64,000 bases of DNA. Source: a virus. Each line of letters opens with the position of its first letter. Positions within the stretch are counted from its first letter, which is position 1. The stretch covers positions 55,830-119,829 of IMG/VR virus record IMGVR_UViG_3300045003_000080; one strand, 5' to 3'. The notes below the pieces were generated by a model. That model was not told the origin of the DNA, did no database searches, and worked only from the letters and a program-made list of their open reading frames with translations. Positions 1-8,970 of the stretch are shown piece after piece. The translations under genes and the position numbers were made by a program.

Positions 1-612
1 GGTGAGCAGCGCCCGTCCCCGGGCAACAAGGCAGCAGCAGGCGGCAACAACCCGACGGGCAGCGTCGACACGGGCGCCGTGCGCACGTACTACGCGGCCC
101 GAGCCCGTGACGCCGCCCACAACATGCTGGCAAACCTGCACGACAGCATCGCTGTGCGCTACCCGGACACCTGCGTGCTCGCCCCGGCGAACGCGGCCAT
201 GCCATCCCGGATGGGCGCCACGAACGTGCCCGCGCACGCCAGCGTCGCCGCGACCAAGCCCGCACCGGGCGAGAAGAACGAGGTCGCGGACCTCGTCAAG
301 TCCCTCGTCGCCGAGCACACCAGTGCACTGCGCGACGAGTACGAAACCCAGATCACCGCACTCAAAGCAGAGATCAACGAATTGGGCAAGCAGCCCGACC
401 CGGCCCAGGCCCCACCAAGGGGAGCGGTCAGGAAGGCAGTCGAGGCCGACGCCACTCCCGTGGAGAAGGCAGCCGTCGACGCCCAGCGTGCCGAGAAGGC
501 AGCCCAGGAACGCGACGCCTACGTCGCGTACCTCACGTCCATGACCCAGTCGGGTGACCCGACGGTGCGGCAGGACGCCGAAGCCGTCCTTCTCAAGTAC
601 CTGACTCCCTGA
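1..612 (+). CDS. structural protein, C-terminal part (5' end outside window)
   Basis: The reading frame is open from base 1 to the TGA at 610-612, so the gene starts upstream of the window. The visible 203 residues are rich in Ala, Glu, Lys and Pro, with a probable coiled coil around residues 95-140. It ends 24 bases before the major capsid gene, where actinophages usually carry the capsid protease and/or scaffold; the coiled-coil acidic tail would suit a scaffold region. No catalytic motif is visible in this part, so the function is inferred from position only. Confidence 0.6.
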   Translation, partial: GEQRPSPGNKAAAGGNNPTGSVDTGAVRTYYAARARDAAHNMLANLHDSIAVRYPDTCVLAPANAAMPSRMGATNVPAHASVAATKPAPGEKNEVADLVKSLVAEHTSALRDEYETQITALKAEINELGKQPDPAQAPPRGAVRKAVEADATPVEKAAVDAQRAEKAAQERDAYVAYLTSMTQSGDPTVRQDAEAVLLKYLTP

Positions 613-636
613 CACGACAACCCCGAAAGGGCTTGT

Positions 637-2445
637 GTGACCGTTACGTACGACGCCCCGTCGCCACAAGCGGTGACGGCCGGGCTGGTGGCTGACGCCT
701 CCAACTTCGAAACCCCGAACCAGATGCTCGCCGGTAAGATGCCGGCGCTTGTCAAGGGCATGGGATACGCCCGCCCAGGCGGGAACGCCATCACCCAGGA
801 CGACGACAAGATTTTCCAGCAGTCGATGCGCGCCGAGATGGCGCTCACCAAGGCTGTTCGGACTGGTCTGAATGATCCACAGTCAGTTATCAAGGGCCTG
901 TCTCCGGACTTCTCGAACCAGTTCGGCGCGTTCCTGAGCAACACCCCGCAAAATTACGCGATGCAGAACATGCTCGGGCAGCTGTCCGGGCAGATCAGCG
1001 ACTTCATCGGCCGTAGCATCACCCTGACGAGCCCACTTTCGACCGGACTTGTCCCTTTTGACCTCGTTGCCCCTTCGAGGTTGATCTATCCTGTATATTC
1101 GCCTATTCGCAACAAACTCCCACGTGTTCCTGGCCAGGGCACGTCGCGCCGGACCAAGGTGCTCACCGGCATCTCCGGCAGCCAGACTGGTGCTTCTGGC
1201 GGTAAGTTCCTCGACCTGGGCATCCCGGAGCTTGTCTCCAACACGTCCAGCATGCAGAACTGGCCATTGAACCTCCCCGGAACCGGTGTTCAAGACTCTC
1301 TAGACCTGAATGTTCCTTACCGTTTTTGGGGACTTACTGAAAGTTTGTCCTGGCTTGCCCAGTTTGCGGGTCAAGGGTTTGAGGATATTTCAGCCCTTGC
1401 TAATCTCATCCTGCTTCAGGAGTTCATGCTCAGCGAGGAGGCCGCGCACCTCGCAGCCACCTCCACGAACCTGGGCACCCCAAGCAACCCGACGCTGACC
1501 GCACGGTCAGCGAACTCCGGCGAGACCGCATTGTCGGGCGTTACCACCAACGTGTTCGTCAAGGTGAGTGCGCTCAACTGGTTCGGTGAGACCGCGACCC
1601 AGGCGTCCGGCGCATCCGTCGCCTGGTCGTCCGGCCAGGTCGTGGACGTCGCGATCTCCCCAGTCGCTGGCGCGATGTGGTACCGGATTTATGTCACCAC
1701 TGGTGCATCGGCAGGTACGTACTACCTGATGCAGGACAACGTCGGGGGCTTGAACTTCACGCTCCAGGGCGCGCTGCCAACGTCCGGCACCAACCCGGCG
1801 ACGGGTGACACCGGCACCGGCAACGGCAACCGGCAGGAAGGCATCATCCCGGTTGTCGCCGGCCACTCGCAGGGCTCCAACCAGGTGTACCCGGCCAACT
1901 GGCAGGGTGGTTACATCAACCAGGCGCTCGGCGACACCCTCCACATCACGAACATCAACACGATGTTGCAGGGCTTGTGGGATGGCGTGGGCAGCTTCCG
2001 TGCCGACCCGGTCGAGCTGATCGGCGAGGGCGGCGACCTGATGCGCCTGAGCAACGACATTGTGCAGTCTGGTACGACCACTGCTTACCGTCTGTTCATT
2101 GAGCAGGCTGACGTGGCCGGAGTCCGGGCCGGGGCAGCCGTGTCGGAGTTCCAGAACCCGATCACTCGCAGCATGGTCAAGCTGTTGGTTCACCCGTGGC
2201 TGCCTCAGGGCACCCTGCTCGCGATGAGCTACACGCTCCCGTTCGCGTGGAGCAACGTCGCGAACGTGTGGGAGTTCGTCACGGTCCAGGACTATTTGTC
2301 CATTTCGTGGCCTGTAGTGGATGCGTCCTTTAGGTACAGCATGTTTATGTATGGGGCACTTGTGGCGAACGCCCCGCAATATTGCGGGATCCTTCAGGGC
2401 ATTCAGAAGTCTGACCGTTCCGGCTCGACCGGCACCTGGTCGTAA
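637..2445 (+). CDS. major capsid protein (HK97-fold)
   Basis: A 602-residue protein starting at GTG 637, with GAAAGG just upstream. The N-terminal 60 residues are polar and helical. The body around residues 120-200, including the stretch LVPFDLVAPSRLIYPVYSP, resembles the large actinophage major capsid proteins. About residues 285-400 form a Gly/Ser/Thr-rich insert that looks like an Ig/FN3-type beta domain (YRIYVTTGASAGTYYLMQ), probably surface exposed. It follows a probable protease/scaffold gene and precedes small head genes. Length is above the usual 300-400 aa because of the insert. Confidence 0.85.
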   Translation: MTVTYDAPSPQAVTAGLVADASNFETPNQMLAGKMPALVKGMGYARPGGNAITQDDDKIFQQSMRAEMALTKAVRTGLNDPQSVIKGLSPDFSNQFGAFLSNTPQNYAMQNMLGQLSGQISDFIGRSITLTSPLSTGLVPFDLVAPSRLIYPVYSPIRNKLPRVPGQGTSRRTKVLTGISGSQTGASGGKFLDLGIPELVSNTSSMQNWPLNLPGTGVQDSLDLNVPYRFWGLTESLSWLAQFAGQGFEDISALANLILLQEFMLSEEAAHLAATSTNLGTPSNPTLTARSANSGETALSGVTTNVFVKVSALNWFGETATQASGASVAWSSGQVVDVAISPVAGAMWYRIYVTTGASAGTYYLMQDNVGGLNFTLQGALPTSGTNPATGDTGTGNGNRQEGIIPVVAGHSQGSNQVYPANWQGGYINQALGDTLHITNINTMLQGLWDGVGSFRADPVELIGEGGDLMRLSNDIVQSGTTTAYRLFIEQADVAGVRAGAAVSEFQNPITRSMVKLLVHPWLPQGTLLAMSYTLPFAWSNVANVWEFVTVQDYLSISWPVVDASFRYSMFMYGALVANAPQYCGILQGIQKSDRSGSTGTWS

Positions 2446-2453
2446 CCCGTTCC

Positions 2454-2484
2454 GGCAGCCGCCCACACCACGTGGGCGGCTGCC
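2454..2484 (+). terminator. hairpin after the capsid gene
   Basis: A perfect 13-bp stem (2454-2466 with 2472-2484) and 5-base loop lie nine bases after the capsid stop. No T-run follows, so it may be a processing or attenuation hairpin that sets capsid mRNA level rather than a full terminator. Confidence 0.5.
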
Positions 2485-2505
2485 CGTTCCATGTAAGGGA
2501 GCTGT

Positions 2506-2814
2506 GTGACCGCACCTGCCGGCACGCTCGCGTACCGCACTTATGTCACTCTCAGCGCTGCCGGGAACAGCAACGGCGACGCGACCACCATCAGCAACGC
2601 CTTCAACGGCGTGATTTACCCAGCTGTGTCGGGTACTGCCGCGACCGCGTCCGCTTCGGGCGCCGTGGTGACGATCTACTGGCCAGATTCGACCATCAAG
2701 ATGGCCCGCGAGCTGGTGCGTGACTTCGTCGCGCAGCAGATCGTGGGCATGGCGGCGAGCCTGAACGCTGCCGTCACGAATATTCAGTGCTTCACCGAGA
2801 TCAACATGTCGTAG
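2506..2814 (+). CDS. small head-region protein, unknown
   Basis: 102 residues, GTG start with AAGGGAG eight bases upstream. The sequence has a beta-rich first half and a helical second half (ARELVRDFVAQQIVGMAASL). It lies directly behind the capsid gene, so a head role is likely, but I do not recognise the family. Its ribosome-binding region (ATGTAAGGGAGCTGTGTG) is nearly the same as that of the major tail protein gene at 6907. Confidence 0.8.
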   Translation: MTAPAGTLAYRTYVTLSAAGNSNGDATTISNAFNGVIYPAVSGTAATASASGAVVTIYWPDSTIKMARELVRDFVAQQIVGMAASLNAAVTNIQCFTEINMS

Positions 2815-2865
2815 CCGGGCGGCCCCCACGGGGGTCGTTCCGCTTCTCGCGGAAGGGGCACACTC

Positions 2866-3393
2866 GTGCCAGATAGCGCTTTTAACGCGCAGGGCACCCC
2901 GGTTGCGGGCGGCTACGCGCAGCCGGGCCCGGGTATCACGGAAGAACTCGTTGTTCTCGGCGACCGGTCAGGCAACTCCTATGTGTCGACGGGGACGTCG
3001 GGGACGACGACGTACCTGGGCACGTCGGCGTATCGGGATTCGATCATCACGGTGCAGAACGGTGGTAAGGCCACTGCGCCGACTGCCGCGACGGTGCTCG
3101 CGACCGTCACCCCGGGCACTGCCGGCAAGTGGGAGTGCACGATCACGCTCGCGGTGACCGGTACGACGGTCGCGGCGACCGACTCGAACAATTTCGCGAT
3201 CAACCAGACGTCGACGGCTGTGATCAGCCCCGTGCCGTTCCCTGTCAACGGCACCACTGGGTCTACTGCGATTGTCACTCAGACGGTGGTGCTGAACCTG
3301 TCGGCTGCGGACACGGTGAACGTGACGGCGATCGCGAACGCCACGGCCAGCAGCATCTATTCGGCGTCTGTCGTCGCTCGCCGGGTGGGTTAA
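2866..3393 (+). CDS. beta-rich structural protein, possible capsid decoration
   Basis: 175 residues, GTG start, with GGAAGGGG upstream. Thr/Ser/Val/Ala-rich with alternating pattern (TVLATVTPGTAGKWECTIT), typical of an all-beta capsid-surface or decoration protein. No catalytic motifs. The gene is followed after three bases by another short beta-rich gene. Confidence 0.75.
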   Translation: MPDSAFNAQGTPVAGGYAQPGPGITEELVVLGDRSGNSYVSTGTSGTTTYLGTSAYRDSIITVQNGGKATAPTAATVLATVTPGTAGKWECTITLAVTGTTVAATDSNNFAINQTSTAVISPVPFPVNGTTGSTAIVTQTVVLNLSAADTVNVTAIANATASSIYSASVVARRVG

Positions 3394-3396
3394 ACC

Positions 3397-3672
3397 ATGA
3401 CGGTCGGCAGTCAGCAGTATTCCGTGTCGACCACTGCCGTGCTCATCGGCAGCGCGCCGGCCTCGTCCCAGGTGGGGCCGGTCGGTGCGCTGCTGGTGCT
3501 CGCGGACGCGACGGTCGATGCGTATGTGGGCGGCGCGAATGTGTCGTCCACCAATGGGATGAAGGTCACGCATGCAGTGACGGCTCCCGTGCCGATCACC
3601 CTGTACCCGGGCGACACCGTGTACGCGATCACCGCGTCGGGCACGGCGACGCTCGGGGTCCTGCAAACGTAG
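3397..3672 (+). CDS. small beta-rich head protein, unknown
   Basis: 91 residues, ATG start three bases after the preceding stop. Composition (Val, Thr, Ala, Gly) resembles the neighbour at 2866, and ends with YAITASGTATLGVLQT, a pattern common in small decoration proteins. Translational coupling with the upstream gene is likely. No recognised family. Confidence 0.75.
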   Translation: MTVGSQQYSVSTTAVLIGSAPASSQVGPVGALLVLADATVDAYVGGANVSSTNGMKVTHAVTAPVPITLYPGDTVYAITASGTATLGVLQT

Positions 3673-3680
3673 GGGGTTTG

Positions 3681-3953
3681 GTGTCGAAGATCGCGCTGCC
3701 TGACGGGTGTATGGGGCTTGATTTCGCGGACGGGACTCGGGTCGACGCGGATGGTCGGGGCCGGGTGGACGTGCCCGAGTCCTACGCCCGGCAGATCGGC
3801 AAGTCCTGGTACGGGTCGGCCGGTGTGATGGCCGGCGGCGAACGGTTCAGTTTCGGGACGAAGAAAAGCCGGCTGTGTCGCCCCTGTAAACGCGCGTGGA
3901 ACGCGTGGTCGGAAACCTGCCCCCGGTGCGGGGCTGAAACGACGGAGGAATAG
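3681..3953 (+). CDS. small protein with C-terminal zinc ribbon
   Basis: 90 residues from GTG 3681, chosen because AGGGGG at 3671 fits as its ribosome site and the longer frame upstream overlaps real genes. The C-terminus carries two CxxC knuckles (CRPC and CPRC) that would bind zinc. N-terminal part resembles small phage head proteins (DGTRVDADGRGRVDVPESYA). Role unknown. Confidence 0.75.
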   Translation: MSKIALPDGCMGLDFADGTRVDADGRGRVDVPESYARQIGKSWYGSAGVMAGGERFSFGTKKSRLCRPCKRAWNAWSETCPRCGAETTEE

Positions 3954-4400
3954 ATGACGGCGTATGCGCCGACGGATGTGCGCGCGACCAGTGCGGTCGC
4001 GGGCGGTTGCGGTGAGGGTCACCTGGTCGAGCCTGTCGCGGGTGGTGGGCGCGGGGTGACGTGCGCCCTGTGTGAGCCGGGGCTGCTGAAGTTGTGGGGG
4101 TGGGCGGGTTCACCCGAAGGGGTGAAGCTGACCCCGGATGAGGTCGCGGTGCTCGAAGACTCCAAAGCTCAGGGGCTCGCGGCGCAGGCTTTGGCCGCTA
4201 AAGCAATCGGGGAGAGGCTTGCGGCGACGGTTCTTTCGGACGCGATCGCGCCTGCCTCGTCTGTGGCGGCGTCGCCGGAGAGCGTCTCGAAGACGGACCT
4301 GGCGAAGCTGATCGCGCAGTTGGACCCGGCTGAGCGTGACGAGCTGCTCAAGGGCGTGGGTGTCAAGCGCGGCCCTGGTCGCCCACCGAAGACGGCGTAA
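3954..4400 (+). CDS. protein with Cys/His N-terminus and AT-hook-like C-terminus
   Basis: 148 residues; the ATG follows the preceding TAG directly. N-terminal CGEGH and CALCEPG could form a metal site; a helical middle (AAQALAAKAIGERLAATV) follows; the last residues KRGPGRPPK form an AT-hook, a minor-groove DNA-binding motif. Lies among head genes, so it may contact packaged DNA or be an actinophage head accessory protein. Function is inference. Confidence 0.75.
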   Translation: MTAYAPTDVRATSAVAGGCGEGHLVEPVAGGGRGVTCALCEPGLLKLWGWAGSPEGVKLTPDEVAVLEDSKAQGLAAQALAAKAIGERLAATVLSDAIAPASSVAASPESVSKTDLAKLIAQLDPAERDELLKGVGVKRGPGRPPKTA

Positions 4401-4576
4401 TGGGTCGGCCTGGCGGGCTGTGTGCGCTGTGCGGTGGTCCTCAGCGTGGGCGCGCCGGGCGTCGCGCGGACATCGTCGCGTACTGCCAGGCGTGTGGTGC
4501 GGGTGTGTGTACCCGGCATGTGCGTTTTTCGGACGGCCGGTGGGTGTGCGCGAGGTGTGAGCGCAACGGTCAGTAA
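4400..4576 (+). CDS. 58-residue cysteine-rich zinc-knuckle protein
   Basis: Starts with ATG at 4400, overlapping the preceding TAA by one base, and ends at TAA 4574-4576. It has three CxxC pairs (CALC, CQAC, CARC) plus a further Cys and His (GVCTRH), so probably two zinc sites in a very small protein. Translationally coupled to the gene before it. Function unknown. Confidence 0.65.
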   Translation: MGRPGGLCALCGGPQRGRAGRRADIVAYCQACGAGVCTRHVRFSDGRWVCARCERNGQ

Positions 4577-4646
4577 GCGCCGATTTGAGCGTTACAGAAA
4601 AAGCGAGGCGTATCGCCTCCCCGGCCCGAGGAGGTGATGCCACTAT

Positions 4647-5621
4647 ATGCCTGTCTACAGTCCTACAGACACTCCGGTCTCAGGGCCTGGAACTCCCTAC
4701 GTGACTCCCGCAATGCTGCGTTCAGCAGCAACAGGCATTTCTTAGTCCTGGAAGACGATAGGTGGGGATGGGACGACGGCGCCGTCGGCGCAGCAGCAGT
4801 ACGCGGAGCAGCTGAACATCTGTCACCGGGCGTCGTCGGTGGCGTCTGGGTATGTGAATCAGCCGCTTCACGCGACGATCGACACTGAGCAGCTCACCGG
4901 GCCTGGCACGTTCCGGTTTCAGTTGGAGAACGGGACGGGTCGGGCGTGGTTGTTGTTGTCGCGGTCGCCGGTGACCTCCGTGCTCGGGGGGCAGATCACG
5001 CCGGCTGCCGCGTTCCCGCCCCAGTGGACCGCGTTGGCGGCGAATCAGTTTCGTATCGCTCAGCCGGTGATCGGGGTGTATGGGACGACGTCGCCGGGTG
5101 GTTCCGGTGATGGCGGGCAGGCGGTGTATCTGGCGCCGGGCAATGCGACCTGGTTGTTCGGGCGTAACGCATACGACGTGCAGGTCACGTATATCAATGG
5201 TTGGCCGCACACGTCGTTGACGGCGCCGGCGACGGCTGGCGCGAGGTTGATCACTGTGGATGACTGTACGGGGTGGGGGCCCCCGGCCGGGATGAGTAGT
5301 GGTGCGACCGGCACCTTGTACGACGAGGGGCAGCAGGAGGTGGTGACCTGTGTCGCGGCGTCGGCGACGTCGGGGCCGGGTGTGTTGTCGTTGGCTGCGC
5401 CCTTGAACTACGCGCACTCGTATGGGGTGTTGTGTTCGACGCTGCCTGGGTCGATTCAGCAGGCGACGATCTACCTGGCGGTGGCGCAGGCGTTGGCGCG
5501 TGGCGCGACGGCGACGAGCGTGCAGGCGATTCCCGGGTCGATGGTTGGTCAGGGTGCGAACATGAAGGATTTCGAGGACGCGGGCAAGCGGATCTTGCAC
5601 ACGTACCGGCGCGTCATCTAA
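4647..5621 (+). CDS. head-tail connector/adaptor, interrupted by in-frame TAG
   Basis: The best start is ATG 4647, eleven bases after GAGGAGG. The frame gives 32 residues ending ATGIS, a TAG at 4743-4745, then continues open to 5621 (WKTIGG and onward). Both sides of the stop read like one head-tail connector: N-terminal YVTPAMLRSAATGI, then a helical QQQYAEQLNIC and a beta-rich body with a C-terminal helix. No start with a ribosome site exists just after the stop; the first GTG in frame is 4839. TAG is used as an ordinary stop by neighbouring genes (2814, 3672, 3953). Either readthrough, a recent nonsense change, a 6-base insertion or a sequence error explains it. Confidence 0.7.
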
Positions 5622-5631
5622 GGGGGCGAAG

Positions 5632-6135
5632 ATGCCCCTGCAGTCGATGCAGCAGTACCTGAGGAACTTGTTGGATCAGACGCCTCTTCCGCTCGGTGAG
5701 GGTGTGCTGACGGCGCAGATCACGCCCCCGGATCCGGGGGACGGCATGGTGCCCACCGTGTACATCTGGGGGTCGGTGGCGCAGGAGCGGCGCCAGTCGA
5801 TGCCCCGGGCGCAGCCGGGCCTGTATTCGACGGGCGGCTTCAAGACGATCGAACACAAGATCGATCTGTGGTTGGTGTGGTACGGGTACGCGGACGACGC
5901 CCTCGCGGACTCCCAGTTCCCGGCGATGATCGACACGGTCACAGCCGTTCTTCGTAACACGTTGATGCCGGTGTACAACGTCGTCGACCCGGTGTCGGGC
6001 GCGGGCTCCTCGATCCTCGCGATCGGGGAGAAACTCGAATGGGATTACGCCCCCGTTCATTCGACGGCTGACCAGCGCATCCTGCGCTACGTCGCGAAGA
6101 TCACGTGCACGGTCGAGGAACTTCTCCAGGCTTAG
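5632..6135 (+). CDS. head-tail connector / tail completion protein
   Basis: 167 residues, ATG with AGGGGG upstream. Sequence pattern (helical start, beta core LWLVWYGYADD, RILRYVAKITCTVEELLQA end) and position between the adaptor and the HK97 gp10-like gene fit a tail-terminator or neck protein. No catalytic motif. Family assigned mainly by synteny. Confidence 0.7.
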   Translation: MPLQSMQQYLRNLLDQTPLPLGEGVLTAQITPPDPGDGMVPTVYIWGSVAQERRQSMPRAQPGLYSTGGFKTIEHKIDLWLVWYGYADDALADSQFPAMIDTVTAVLRNTLMPVYNVVDPVSGAGSSILAIGEKLEWDYAPVHSTADQRILRYVAKITCTVEELLQA

Positions 6136-6142
6136 GGGGCGT

Positions 6143-6613
6143 GTGGCCGACCCGATGCTGCGCCACACCATCACCGGGGACTCCGGTGCGATCACCCGGA
6201 TCCAGAAATTCCAGGCGATCATGGCGATGGTCGCGTGGGCGGACCGGTGGGGCCCAGTCGTCGCGGCCGAGCTGCGCCACGAGGCGCCCGTGCAGGGCCG
6301 GTACAAGCCGGTCACCGGGGGAGCGCTGCGCGACTCGATCAAGTGGGAGCGGCGCAGCGCGTTCGGTGGGGTCGCCCTGGTGTTCCACACCGATGTCCCG
6401 TACGCGAAATACGTGCTCGAAGGCACACCCGCGCACTACATCCCGGCCTCGAAGGAATGGCTGCGCTGGGAGGACTTCTCCGGCGTGCAGTGGCGCCACT
6501 TCGGCGTGAACCACCCGGGAGCGGCGAAAAACCCGTTCTCGCGCCGTGTCGCGGACCGGGTGGTGCCCGAGATGGCCGATTCCCTTGCCGAGATGTTCAG
6601 ACAGGAGCTTTGA
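6143..6613 (+). CDS. HK97 gp10-like tail-component protein
   Basis: 156 residues, GTG start seven bases after the previous stop. Contains the family pattern: a helical start (WADRWGPVVAAELRHEAPV), then TGGALRDSIKWERR, then a YAKYVLEGTPAHYI segment near residue 95 and a terminal helix. These proteins complete the neck between head and tail. Confidence 0.75.
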   Translation: MADPMLRHTITGDSGAITRIQKFQAIMAMVAWADRWGPVVAAELRHEAPVQGRYKPVTGGALRDSIKWERRSAFGGVALVFHTDVPYAKYVLEGTPAHYIPASKEWLRWEDFSGVQWRHFGVNHPGAAKNPFSRRVADRVVPEMADSLAEMFRQEL

Positions 6614-6614
6614 C

Positions 6615-6875
6615 GTGCCTTCCAAGACGCGCGCCGTGCCCGCCCCCGACGCCGAGCCTAACGACACCGAGCTGAGCGACACGGCGCCGGATCCGGACGC
6701 GTATGTGCTGCTCGACTACACCGGCGACCCGTTCGTGATCAACCCGTACGGGGAGTTGCGCGCCGGCGACGTCGTGGCGGCGCGCCCGCACCTGGTGCCA
6801 GGGCTGCTGGCGGGCGGGAGTTTCGCCGTCCGCTCGGATCCGCGCCCTGACGCGGAGCAGATCCGCACCCCGTAA
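6615..6875 (+). CDS. small structural-region protein, unknown
   Basis: 86 residues from GTG 6615; AGGAG at 6603 lies at good distance, so I prefer this to the longer upstream frame. N-terminal 30 residues are acidic and Pro-rich and likely disordered, followed by a beta-like FVINPYGELRAGDVVAARPHL. Lies between neck and tail-tube genes. No known family. Confidence 0.7.
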   Translation: MPSKTRAVPAPDAEPNDTELSDTAPDPDAYVLLDYTGDPFVINPYGELRAGDVVAARPHLVPGLLAGGSFAVRSDPRPDAEQIRTP

Positions 6876-6906
6876 CGCCATAACGCTATGCATGTAAAGG
6901 AGCTGT

Positions 6907-8127
6907 GTGCCAACTACTGTTGTCGAGCGTTATGGCTCGTTGTCCGCTACGGGGGTTGCGAAGGAGGCCACGTTCGGGACGCCCGTGACGCCTCCGACGG
7001 GCGGTTTCGTTCCGATGACGGGCAACGAACTTCAGCTTGACGTGGGCCTGTTCAGCCCGAAGGTGATGTTCGGGCAAAGGGATCTCAACACTTTCCCACT
7101 CTATGGGCAATACAAGATCGCTGGCGCGTTGAACGCGCCTTTGTTCCCGACGAACGGGGCATCGCTGATCGCGGGCGCGATCGGCCCGGACGCGCAGGCC
7201 GGGTACGGGGTGACGGGCACGTCGGGGTCGGGGTCGACGACGCTGAACGGTGGCGTGAGCGCGGGAGCGACCACGATCGTCGTGACGTCGGCAGCCGGGT
7301 TCTCGAACAACCAGGTCATCCAGATCGATGTGAACAACACCAGCACGCCAACGACTGCCGAATGCCGCAAGATCACCAACATTTCGAGCAACACGCTCAC
7401 GCTCGACAGCGCGCTGGGTTACGCGCACCTGACCGGTGTCGCCGTGATCGGGGTGATCGCCCCGTACACGCACTCGATCCAGCAGGCCAACACGCTTAGC
7501 TCGTTCACCGTCGAAAAGAACCTGGGCGGGTTCGAGTCGCTGCAGTTCGCCGGCTCGCGTATCAATAAGTTCAATATCTCGACGCAGAACGGTGACACGG
7601 AGGCGACGTTCAGCGCCGACCTGGTCGCGAAGTCCAGCGCGGTGCTGGTCACGCCGACCACGATCTCGATCACGAACGAGAACCCGTTCGTATTCGCTGA
7701 GGCGACCGTCAGCCTGTTCTCGCAGAACGTGCTGCAGGCCACCGACTTCTCCATGGACATCGAAAACGGGCTCGTCAGCACGTATACGTTCAACTCCAGC
7801 CACAACCTGCAGTTCCTCACCCCGGTCACCCGGCGCGTGTCCGGCAAGGTCGACGTCGTCTTCACGAGTCTCGACGACGCGACGTGGGGCTACTACACGG
7901 CGATGGTCAACGGCACCAACGGCGCCCTCACGTTCACCCTCGCGCACCCCTCCTCGGGCGGCACGATCGTGTTCACCCTGCCGAAGGTGTACCTGAAGCT
8001 CGCGACCGACGCCGTGAAGATGGAAGGCGTCATCATGACAAGCCTTTCCTATGAGGCGTTCCTGAACCTGTCCACGCTGCAGACGATCTCCGCGACGGTC
8101 ACCGACTCCGCGTACCTGCCCTTCTAA
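6907..8127 (+). CDS. major tail (tube) protein
   Basis: 406 residues, GTG start with AAGGAG upstream. N-terminal GVAKEATFGTPVTPP is typical of actinophage tail tube proteins. A Gly/Ser/Thr-rich insertion around residues 105-175 (AGATTIVVTSAAGFSNNQ) looks like an added Ig-like domain. The C-terminal half contains long beta strands. It sits just before the tail chaperone pair and tape measure, the standard position. Confidence 0.85.
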   Translation: MPTTVVERYGSLSATGVAKEATFGTPVTPPTGGFVPMTGNELQLDVGLFSPKVMFGQRDLNTFPLYGQYKIAGALNAPLFPTNGASLIAGAIGPDAQAGYGVTGTSGSGSTTLNGGVSAGATTIVVTSAAGFSNNQVIQIDVNNTSTPTTAECRKITNISSNTLTLDSALGYAHLTGVAVIGVIAPYTHSIQQANTLSSFTVEKNLGGFESLQFAGSRINKFNISTQNGDTEATFSADLVAKSSAVLVTPTTISITNENPFVFAEATVSLFSQNVLQATDFSMDIENGLVSTYTFNSSHNLQFLTPVTRRVSGKVDVVFTSLDDATWGYYTAMVNGTNGALTFTLAHPSSGGTIVFTLPKVYLKLATDAVKMEGVIMTSLSYEAFLNLSTLQTISATVTDSAYLPF

Positions 8128-8141
8128 AACCTGGAGCGCCA

Positions 8142-8678
8142 ATGGGTTTCCTCGACGATTTCGCGACGCCCTCGACCCGGGTCGACCTGACCCCCGCCGA
8201 CCATCCGAAAGGCCACTACTGGGCGACCGTGCAGGCCCTGCCCGGCGCGCAGAAAGACCGGGTCGAAGCCAAACGCATGCGGATCTCGGCGACCGCGAGT
8301 CCCGGCAAAGCGGCGCAGGCCGCGCAACTGGCGAAGGTTCGGGCGGCGAAGGCCCGCATGGGCCTGGTCGAGGAGGAGCCGGCCGATGAAACCGACGCCG
8401 GGGTGACCACGTCGATCGCGGTCGACCAGGCCGCGTACCGCATGGAGCTGCTTACCCACGCGGTCGTGGAGTGGAACCTGACCGACGAGCGTGGTGCGGC
8501 GCTGCCCCTGGCCCCGGAGGCGGCGAAACGCGCGAGCCTGGAACGGTTGCCGGCGCGTTTCTACGACCAGCTCGTCGACGCGGCCGAAGCCCTGATCAAC
8601 GACGATGCGGCTGAGCGCAGCCCTGAGGCGGAGGCGGAGTTTCGGGGCGGCGCTGAAACGAGCAGCCCACTCGGGTAG
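8142..8678 (+). CDS. tail assembly chaperone, short form
   Basis: 178 residues, ATG with GGAG upstream. Helical, with a central acidic segment (LVEEEPADETDAG), and a lipo-free cytoplasmic profile. It occupies the gpG position between tail tube and tape measure. A second open frame overlaps its 3' end and continues to 8970, the classic layout for a programmed frameshift making a longer chaperone that binds the tape measure protein. Confidence 0.8.
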   Translation: MGFLDDFATPSTRVDLTPADHPKGHYWATVQALPGAQKDRVEAKRMRISATASPGKAAQAAQLAKVRAAKARMGLVEEEPADETDAGVTTSIAVDQAAYRMELLTHAVVEWNLTDERGAALPLAPEAAKRASLERLPARFYDQLVDAAEALINDDAAERSPEAEAEFRGGAETSSPLG

Positions 8679-8970
8679 GAGCAGCCACCCGATCGCGGTC
8701 GAGTGCTGGACCCGGGAAAGCCTGTGGACCAGGTTCGGGCTCACGTTGGAGGCGGCGTGGGCGCTGTGGACCCCGGGCCGGTTCCGCGACGTGATGCGGT
8801 TCTTGGAGATCCAGGCCAACGTACAGAACTCCCGTTCCTCTTCGTCGACGGACCCTGACGTCACTCAGGCGACATTCGAGTATCTGCGCCGACAACGCGA
8901 TGAAGCGGGGGGCGGCGACGGTGGCGACCGACGAGATCACGATCCTGCTGCTGCTGGAAGCGGTGGATAA
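8142..8970 (+). CDS. tail assembly chaperone, frameshifted long form
   Basis: The downstream frame (second register, about 8664-8970) encodes HPIAVECWTRESLWTRFG and a charged helical tail, and has no credible own start. To enter it the ribosome must shift +1 (or -2). A candidate site is CTC GGG TAG at 8673-8678: slipping from GGG to GGT moves into the new frame exactly at the stop. The shift type is unproven; other slips a few codons earlier are possible. The extension overlaps the tape measure start by about 70 bases. Confidence 0.6.

Noticed and set aside
1507-2829. Long minus-strand open frame over the capsid gene
   Set aside because: It is the GC-rich antisense shadow of the capsid protein gene, with no ribosome site and Arg/His-rich nonsense composition.
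4634-4888. Frameshift reading of the connector start in another frame (MMPLYACLQ...)
   Set aside because: The peptide does not resemble the connector; the same frame before and after the TAG does.
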